The notes under the pieces: model-generated
What the model was told of the DNA's origin: nothing
Database searches by the model: none
What the model saw: only the letters and a program-made list of their open reading frames with translations
Part shown: in pieces, positions 58,933-64,000 of the stretch
How the letters are laid out: each line of letters begins with the position of its first letter
Position numbering within the stretch: position 1 is the stretch's first letter
Program-made: the position numbers and the translations under genes
Origin: Luteimonas marina
GTDB lineage: Bacteria > Pseudomonadota > Gammaproteobacteria > Xanthomonadales > Xanthomonadaceae
Direction: 5' to 3'
Length of the DNA stretch: 64,000 nucleotides
Assembly: GCF_007859325.1 (NCBI RefSeq)
Contig: NZ_VOHK01000004.1
Coordinates: forward strand, 124,001-188,000

Positions 58933-59406
58933 ATGGACGCCACCGCCGACGCCAGCACGCGCAAGCCCGCCGCCTTCATCGGTCGTCGCCTGCTGTCGCT
59001 GCTGTACGACCTGCTGCCGGTGGTGGCGCTGTGGTTCCTGGCCGCGGTGCCCTTCGTCCTGCTCGACGTCGCCGTCAGCGGCGACGTGCGCCACAACATC
59101 GGCCCCTTCAGCCTGCTGCAGTGGCTGCTGTGGCTGGCGTGCTGGATCGTCACCGGGCTGTACGCGACGGTCAGCTGGCGGCGCGGCGGGCAGACACTGG
59201 GGATGCGGCCGTGGCGGCTCCGCGTAGTTGCGGACGATGGCGGCGCGCCGACGCACGGGGCGCTGTGGCGGCGGTATGCGGTCGGGATGGTCTCCCTGCT
59301 GGTTGCAGGGGTTGGATTCTGGTGGGCCTGGATCGACCGCGAGCGGTTGACCTGGCATGACCGGGCCAGCGGGACGCGGATTGTTCGGATGTCGAAACGG
59401 AATTGA
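58933..59406 (+). CDS. RDD family membrane protein
   Basis: This 157-residue protein of the RDD family has helices at about 24-48, 60-82 and 112-130. The first helix region AFIGRRLLSLLYDLLPV holds the conserved Arg and Asp, and GQTLGMRPWRLRVV is the family motif after helix two. The function is not known. It is divergent from xerD with 42 bases between starts. From memory, a similar pairing occurs in other xanthomonads. Confidence 0.88.
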   Translation: MDATADASTRKPAAFIGRRLLSLLYDLLPVVALWFLAAVPFVLLDVAVSGDVRHNIGPFSLLQWLLWLACWIVTGLYATVSWRRGGQTLGMRPWRLRVVADDGGAPTHGALWRRYAVGMVSLLVAGVGFWWAWIDRERLTWHDRASGTRIVRMSKRN

Positions 59407-59456
59407 AGCGCGCCCGGCTTTCGAGGTTTCGTCTTGAGGTCTTGATTGATTCAGGA

Positions 59457-59657
59457 GAAGCAAAAAGCTTCCGCCTTCGGCGGGTTCATTTCTTTTGATA
59501 AGCGTCAAAAGAAACGAACCAAAGAAAAACGCTTTCCCCGACAAGGCAAATTCGTGAACGGGAAATGTGAGGGGATTTTCCGACACGGCATCCATGCCGT
59601 GGCGGAAAACGCCGCACATCCATGTGCGGCGCCCTCCGGGTCTGGAGACTGTGCGGG
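59457..59657 (+). repeat. Multi-hairpin ~200-bp element, copy A
   Basis: This is the reference copy, with hairpins in the order GCTTCCGCC/GGCGGG, CTTTTGA/TCAAAAG, CACGGCAT/ATGCCGTG inside TTTTCCG/CGGAAAA, and CGCCGCACAT/ATGTGCGGCG. Short open frames across it (for example one containing KRNEPKK-like words) are shadows of the repeat. It fills the 300-base gap between the RDD and signal peptidase genes. Confidence 0.88.
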
Positions 59658-59706
59658 CTTTCCACAGACTTCTTAAGCGCGAAGTCCGCCAACGGCGCCG
59701 GCCGCG

Positions 59707-60339
59707 CTACAGCTTCTTCCAGACCGGACCTTCGCCGCTGCGCCAGTACACGCCCAGCGCCCTGCCGTAGAACGCCCGCTGCGGCACCAGCCCGAACCAG
59801 CGGCCGTCGGCGCTGCGGCCGCGGTGGTCGCCGAGCACCAGCACCATACCTTCGGGGAGCGTGAACGGTGCGATGTCCGGGCCGCCGCCGTCGGCGAGGT
59901 CGAGTTGCACGATGCGGTCGCCGAAGCGCTCGCTGGAGGCGTCGCCCGGATCCGGCTGCAGTGCGCGGCCGTCAATGCGCAGGCGGCCGTCGACCAGTTC
60001 CACCGTCTGCCCGCCGACCGCAACCACGCGCTTGATCAGGCGGGTGCCGTCCGCCGGCGACTTGAACACGACCACGTCGCCCGGCGCCGGCCGGTCGCGC
60101 GCCAGCAGTTCGAGCTCGGTGAACGGCACGCGCAGGCCGTAGGCGCTCATGTCGACGGCGACGCGGTCGCCCGGCACCAGGGTCGGCTCCATCGAGCCGC
60201 TCGGCACGACGTAGTGGTTGGCGAACGAGGAGCGCGCGACCACCAGCAGCGCGATGGTCAACAGCAGCGGCGGCAGTTCGCGCCGCAGCCAGCCGCGTGC
60301 CCTGGTGCCGTCCCCGCCCGGTTTCGCCTGCGTCGCCAT
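59707..60339 (-). CDS. lepB2: Second signal peptidase I-like protease
   Basis: This 210-residue S26 protease has a single membrane helix (about 22-36), catalytic Ser49 (VPSGSMEPTL) and Lys103 (TRLIKRVVAVGG). A shortened box E (LGDHRGRSADGRWFG) follows. It is smaller than LepB at 13976-14773 and has one membrane helix instead of two. A specialised substrate is possible. It lies between the RDD gene and tsaB. Confidence 0.9.
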   Translation of the reverse strand: MATQAKPGGDGTRARGWLRRELPPLLLTIALLVVARSSFANHYVVPSGSMEPTLVPGDRVAVDMSAYGLRVPFTELELLARDRPAPGDVVVFKSPADGTRLIKRVVAVGGQTVELVDGRLRIDGRALQPDPGDASSERFGDRIVQLDLADGGGPDIAPFTLPEGMVLVLGDHRGRSADGRWFGLVPQRAFYGRALGVYWRSGEGPVWKKL

Positions 60340-60397
60340 GTCCGTCTCCCCGCGTTGGTCTCCGCTTGACCCGGGGATGCGGCCGTTGGTTCCCGCT

Positions 60398-61093
60398 TCA
60401 GCCGCGGGAGGCGCGCAGGGCCTGCTGCTGTTCGAGCGTCAGCGCGACGTTGTCGCGCAGGTAGGCCGGCTCCAGCCGCTCGGGCGCGGTCGCCTCGCCG
60501 CGCGCGAAGGCCAGCGCGCCGAGGCGGGCGACGTCGGCCGCGTGCGGCAGCGCGGTCGCGTCCACGGCCGACAGTGCGCCCTCGAACCGCGCGACCAGCG
60601 CGCCTTCGGCGGCCGCGAAACCGGTGCCGACGCCGTGCCAGCCATCTCCCGGCGGGGCTTGCGCGAGGTCAGGCCGCACCACGGTTTCCGCGTCGAGCGC
60701 CTGCACGTCGCCGTCCGCCTGCCGGAACCTGCCCAGGTAGACCTCGCCCATGCGCGCGTCGATCGCGGCAACGACATTCCCGCCTGCCGCGCGCGCGGCC
60801 AGCGCCGCCAGGGTCGACACCGGAAGCACCGGCCGGTCCAGCGCCAGCGCGATGCCCTGGGCCAGCGCCACCGCGAGGCGCACACCGGTGAAGGCGCCGG
60901 GTCCGCGGCCGACCGCGATCGCGTCAAGCTGCGACTTCGCCACCCCGGCCTCGGCCAGCAGCGCGTCGGCCCACGGCAGCGCCAGTTCGGCGTGGCGGCG
61001 CGGCGCGAGCTCGAAGCGTTCGCGGACCTCGCCGTCGACGAAGACGGCGACGGAGCAGGCTTCGGTGGCGGTTTCGAAGGCGAGGAGTTTCAT
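60398..61093 (-). CDS. tsaB: tRNA threonylcarbamoyladenosine protein TsaB
   Basis: TsaB is the partner of TsaD in making t6A at position 37 of ANN-decoding tRNAs. The 231 residues begin KLLAFETATEACSVAVF and contain VGRGPGAFTGVRLAVALAQG, the interface region of the family. No metal-binding histidines are present, as expected for TsaB. ATG 61093 is clear. In E. coli it is next to yoaA; here two extra genes intervene. Confidence 0.95.
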   Translation of the reverse strand: MKLLAFETATEACSVAVFVDGEVRERFELAPRRHAELALPWADALLAEAGVAKSQLDAIAVGRGPGAFTGVRLAVALAQGIALALDRPVLPVSTLAALAARAAGGNVVAAIDARMGEVYLGRFRQADGDVQALDAETVVRPDLAQAPPGDGWHGVGTGFAAAEGALVARFEGALSAVDATALPHAADVARLGALAFARGEATAPERLEPAYLRDNVALTLEQQQALRASRG

Positions 61094-61177
61094 CCCGCCA
61101 TGGTAGCGGGCGCGGCGAGCCTGCGATCGCCTCTCGCCACAGGAAGCCGGGCCCCCACCCTCGCGCTGCGCGCTCGA

Positions 61178-61200
61178 CCTCCCCCGCGACGCGGGGGAGG
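61178..61200 (-). terminator. Strong GC hairpin between lipoprotein gene and tsaB
   Basis: CCTCCCCCGC and GCGGGGGAGG pair over ten bases around a GAC loop, 15 bases after the lipoprotein stop. There is no T-run. A relative is at 30964-30989. Confidence 0.5.
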
Positions 61201-61215
61201 TGACGGCCACGGGCG

Positions 61216-61773
61216 TCAGGCCGCCGGCAAATGCAGTTCCCCGAACGCCACCTTGCCCTCGGGCGAGCGGAAGCACGGGGTGTTGAAGAACGCGGCGAGG
61301 TAGGCATCGGGCGCCGGCTTGAAGCCGGAATCCAGGGTGTAGGTGTTGCCGGTCGCGGGATCGGTGGCGGTGAGGTTGATGCCGCCGTTGTCGAGCGTGC
61401 GGAAGCGGCCGATGTCCCAGCCCTGCTGCTGCCAGCGCGCGTGCGCGGCCTCGATCTGCTGCGCGATGTCGTTGCCCGGCGCGCGCCCGCGCAGGCCCAC
61501 CCAGACGTAGAACAGGTCGTCGCGGGTCTCGCCCTGCGCGCCCTCGCAGCGGTTGGCGCGCACCTCGATCGATTCGCGCTCGATCGACAGGCCGGCCACG
61601 ACCGCCTCCACCTGCGGCAGGAACTCGGCGGCGGCCTGTTGCGGCGTCTTGTGGTCCATGGTGTCGGTGTCCTCGGCGCCGGCGCATCCGGCGAAGAGCA
61701 GGCACGCCAGGGCGCCCGCGATGGGGAGACGTCGTGCCACGCGATGCAGACCGGTCTCCATGCGCGCCAGCAT
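61216..61773 (-). CDS. Small lipoprotein paired with DUF1023 hydrolase
   Basis: This 185-residue predicted lipoprotein has a signal region ending LLFAGCAG (Cys30). The mature domain has two further cysteines (RCEGAQGETRDD and FNTPCFRSPEG), probably disulfide-linked. The layout, a strand-rich domain ending in a Cys-Phe motif, resembles small lipoproteins beside DUF1023 hydrolases in actinobacteria, as I recall. It starts 15 bases after the hydrolase stop, so the two are one operon. ATG 61761 is an alternative start. An inhibitor or immunity role is inference. Confidence 0.7.
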   Translation of the reverse strand: MLARMETGLHRVARRLPIAGALACLLFAGCAGAEDTDTMDHKTPQQAAAEFLPQVEAVVAGLSIERESIEVRANRCEGAQGETRDDLFYVWVGLRGRAPGNDIAQQIEAAHARWQQQGWDIGRFRTLDNGGINLTATDPATGNTYTLDSGFKPAPDAYLAAFFNTPCFRSPEGKVAFGELHLPAA

Positions 61774-61788
61774 AGCGCCGACCGCCGC

Positions 61789-62880
61789 TCAGCCGAACCG
61801 GCGGCCCACGGTGTCGACCTGGTCGTAGTTGCCGGTCACGATGTAGGCCTGGTTGCGCAGCGCCTCGGTGCCCGGATCCCAGTATTCGCTGTGCCCGGAG
61901 GCGCCGTCGGTGGTGATGCGCTGGCCGCCGAAGCTCCAGTCGACCGGGCTGTTGCCGTGCACCTCGGTGTAGCTGACCGGATCGTTGCTCGCCGCGCCGG
62001 CCCAGAAGTGGTCGGCGCCGATGTGCATGTCGCTGATGTCGTCGACCAGCGGGCTGTCGATGCGGAACGGTCCCCAGCCGGGACGGCGCTCGTCGGCCTC
62101 GTAGCCCATGCCCGGGCTGCCCATGGCGATGATGTCGTCGACGGCCAGGCCCTCGCCCGCCATCGCGTCGGCGGTGCCGACCACGGTCGAACCGTAGGAG
62201 TGGCCGATCACGGTCACGCGCGCGTCGGGACCCTGGTGCGCCTCGCGCAGGCCGAAGGTGAAATCGCGCAGCGCCGGCGCGCCGTCCTTCGCGTAGCCGG
62301 CGCCGAGGGCATCGGGGAAGATGTCGTCGGGCGCGTCGTAGCCCAGCCAGACGATGGTGGAGGTCTCGCCCGAACCGGGCACGGTTTCGGCCTGCGCCTG
62401 CAGGTCGGCCATGCGGTCGATGTTGCCGCCGAGGCTGCCGACGTCGGTGCCGGTGCCGGGCACGAAGATCGCGACGTTGTCGGCGGTGTCGGGATTGCTG
62501 ATGGCGACGATGGCCTGCGCATCGCTGCCGCCGGCCTTGGGCTGGAAGCCGAGCAGCAGGAGGCGGTCGCTGGCGGGACCGGACTGCGAGGACTCGATAC
62601 GATCCAGCAAGGCCTGCGAGGCCTGGCGATCCTCGCCGTGTTCGGCATCGTGGCGCAACATGGCCAGGTTGGCCTCGTGCCGCACTTCCGCCGGCAGGCC
62701 GTCCATGCCGCCGATCTGCGGGCCGTAGCTGGCGAGGTAGTTGGACTGTTCCTGCGCCGACAGGCCGTTCCACCACTGCGCCTGCTCCTGCGCGCTGCCC
62801 GACGGCGGTGCGCCCGCGGGACAGGCGTTGGGCTGGGGCAGGTCGAGCTGCGTGGATACCGGTCCGATGGTCGGGCTCAT
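61789..62880 (-). CDS. DUF1023-type alpha/beta hydrolase with WW-motif N-terminus
   Basis: This 363-residue protein has no signal peptide. The N-terminal part has QWWNGLSAQEQ (35-45) followed by GGMDGLPAEVRHEANL (57-72), a motif common in actinobacterial polymorphic toxins and hydrolases. The C-terminal domain is an alpha/beta hydrolase with nucleophile Ser228 (VIGHSYGST), probable His330 (GHSEYWD) and ALRNQAYIVTGNYD near the end. Esterase or lipase activity is likely; the substrate is unknown. There is no XVIPCD-like tail. It lies between yoaA and tsaB, which are otherwise neighbours. Confidence 0.8.
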   Translation of the reverse strand: MSPTIGPVSTQLDLPQPNACPAGAPPSGSAQEQAQWWNGLSAQEQSNYLASYGPQIGGMDGLPAEVRHEANLAMLRHDAEHGEDRQASQALLDRIESSQSGPASDRLLLLGFQPKAGGSDAQAIVAISNPDTADNVAIFVPGTGTDVGSLGGNIDRMADLQAQAETVPGSGETSTIVWLGYDAPDDIFPDALGAGYAKDGAPALRDFTFGLREAHQGPDARVTVIGHSYGSTVVGTADAMAGEGLAVDDIIAMGSPGMGYEADERRPGWGPFRIDSPLVDDISDMHIGADHFWAGAASNDPVSYTEVHGNSPVDWSFGGQRITTDGASGHSEYWDPGTEALRNQAYIVTGNYDQVDTVGRRFG

Positions 62881-62944
62881 GCGGCGCTCCGGCGGGCATG
62901 CTGGCGATGCCGGAAGCCTGCGCGAGGCGCGAGGCCGTGGAAAG

Positions 62945-64000
62945 CTAGGGCAGACCCTTGGCCGGCGCCGCATCCGCGGCGAAGAAGGCTTCCACGTCGC
63001 CCACGTCGCGCGTGGTCGCGAACGGCGGCAGCGAGTCGAGGAACACGCCGCCGTAGGACTTCTGCGTGAGCCGCGGATCGCACAGCACCAGCACGCCGCG
63101 GTCGGTCTCGGTCCGGATCAGGCGGCCGACGCCCTGCTTGAGCGCGATCACGGCCTGCGGCAGCTGTTCGTCGCGGAAGGGATTGCCGCCGGCGCGGCGG
63201 ATCGCCTGCAGCCGCGCCTCGAACACCGGATCGTCCGGCGCGGCGAACGGCAGCTTGTCGATCACCACCACGCTCAGCGCCTCGCCGGCGACGTCGACGC
63301 CTTCGCGGAAACTCGCCGCGCCGAGCAGCACGCCGTTGCCCGACTCGCGGAAGCGCTGCAGCAGCACGTGGCGCGGCGCCTCGCCCTGCACGAACAGCGG
63401 CCAGTCGCCGGCCTCGCGCAGCAGTTCGGCGGCCTCGCGCAGCGCGCGGTGCGAGGCGAACAGCACGAAGGCGCGGCCGCCGGAAGCCTGCAGCACCGGG
63501 CGGACGGCTTCGACCACGGCCCAGGTGTAGTCGCGGTCCGAGGGCTGCGGCAGCCGCGGCGGCAGGTAGCAAAGCGCCTGCCGAGGCCAGTCGAACGGGC
63601 TGGGCACGAGCAGCGTTTCGGGCGCGTCCAGGCCCAGGCGCGTGGCGATGTGGCCGAAGGCCTCGTCGACCGCAAGCGTGGCCGAGGTGAACACCCAGGC
63701 CGCGCGCGAGTGCTCGCGGTGCGCGCGCAGCGGACCGGACACGTCCAGCGGCGTGCGCTGCAGGCGGAAGCCGCGCGGGGAGAGTTCGTACCAGCGCACG
63801 TCGTCGTCCGGGCCGCCGCCGTGCGCATCGTCGAGGCCGGCGTCGAGGCCGCGCTCGACGTGCCAGCGCGCCAGCCGCGACATCATGTCCTGCGCGCGCG
63901 CATGGCAGGCGTCGAAGCCGGGGGACGCTTCGCGCAGCGGCGCCAGCGCGTCGCGCAAGGCCGCGACGGACTCGGCGAGCGCACGCAAGGCGGCGTCGAA
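62945..64000 (-). CDS. yoaA: YoaA/DinG-family DNA helicase, 5' end cut by window
   Basis: The last 351 residues of an XPD-like superfamily 2 helicase are visible; the Walker A and iron-sulfur cysteines lie beyond the window edge. Present are the motifs FTSATLAVDEAFGH, FVLFASHRALREAAELL, GAASFREGVDVAGEAL and QGVGRLIRTETDRGVLVLCDPR (motif VI). YoaA acts with HolC in replication-gap repair in E. coli. Neighbourhood to tsaB supports YoaA over DinG. Confidence 0.9.
   Translation of the reverse strand, partial: FDAALRALAESVAALRDALAPLREASPGFDACHARAQDMMSRLARWHVERGLDAGLDDAHGGGPDDDVRWYELSPRGFRLQRTPLDVSGPLRAHREHSRAAWVFTSATLAVDEAFGHIATRLGLDAPETLLVPSPFDWPRQALCYLPPRLPQPSDRDYTWAVVEAVRPVLQASGGRAFVLFASHRALREAAELLREAGDWPLFVQGEAPRHVLLQRFRESGNGVLLGAASFREGVDVAGEALSVVVIDKLPFAAPDDPVFEARLQAIRRAGGNPFRDEQLPQAVIALKQGVGRLIRTETDRGVLVLCDPRLTQKSYGGVFLDSLPPFATTRDVGDVEAFFAADAAPAKGLP

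Overview
The window is a GC-rich, densely coded chromosomal segment. It looks like a member of the Xanthomonadaceae/Lysobacteraceae (Luteimonas, Lysobacter or Pseudoxanthomonas type). The support is gene order and protein style: a kdkA-type Kdo kinase, pilZ-holB-tmk-mltG-pabB-fab order, rpoE-rseA-degP-lepA-lepB-rnc-era-recO order, and many short inverted repeats between genes. The genus call is inference. No rRNA, CRISPR array, prophage, integrase island or complete insertion sequence was seen.

Layout. 1-2851: truncated YihY/BrkB membrane protein, wrbA-DUF2069, and a one-domain asparaginase-like protein. 2910-5794: hpt-nagZ, a FrnE-like DsbA oxidoreductase and a CYTH protein. 5913-10839: rlmD, the envelope pair ydbL-ydbH, and a divergent response regulator with an HPt domain. 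10927-20127: one long reverse-strand block, recO-era-rnc-DUF4845-lepB-lepA-degP-rseA-rpoE, with a candidate sigma-E promoter in front of rpoE. 20353-25711: a fused beta-oxidation enzyme, a TPR lipoprotein and a DUF4380-like protein. 25711-36946: pilZ-holB-tmk-mltG-pabB and the fatty-acid cluster fabF-acpP-fabG-fabD-fabH-rpmF-yceD, with maf just beyond. 38266-45074: a GT39 membrane glycosyltransferase and the moxR-DUF58-tgpA-Slp set. 45184-48913: HIT protein, recR-ybaB-dnaX, tRNA-Ser(GGA) and SRP RNA. 49006-54488: a kdkA-MBL-moaA-moaC-moaD-moaE operon, a divergent heptosyltransferase and a DUF6165-like protein. 54611-60339: tRNA-Ser(CGA), a GH9 glucanase with a LacI-type operator, xerD, an RDD protein and a second signal peptidase. 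60398-64000: tsaB and the 3' part of a YoaA/DinG helicase, with two unusual genes between them.

Three observations stand out. First, a DUF1023-type alpha/beta hydrolase and a small lipoprotein sit between yoaA and tsaB. This pair resembles actinobacterial gene pairs and looks acquired; a toxin/immunity role is speculation. Second, five copies of a roughly 200-bp intergenic element fold into the same series of hairpins, and paired stem bases change together between variants. That suggests selection on structure. Third, several same-strand gene junctions carry inverted repeats built from 7-bp units. These repeats begin at, or supply, the stop codon of the upstream gene (rlmD, fabD, dnaX, and nearly rnc, ybaB and the HIT gene).

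Most other intergenic sequence is REP-like inverted repeats of at least four families. One of them is translated as the C-terminal tail of PabB.
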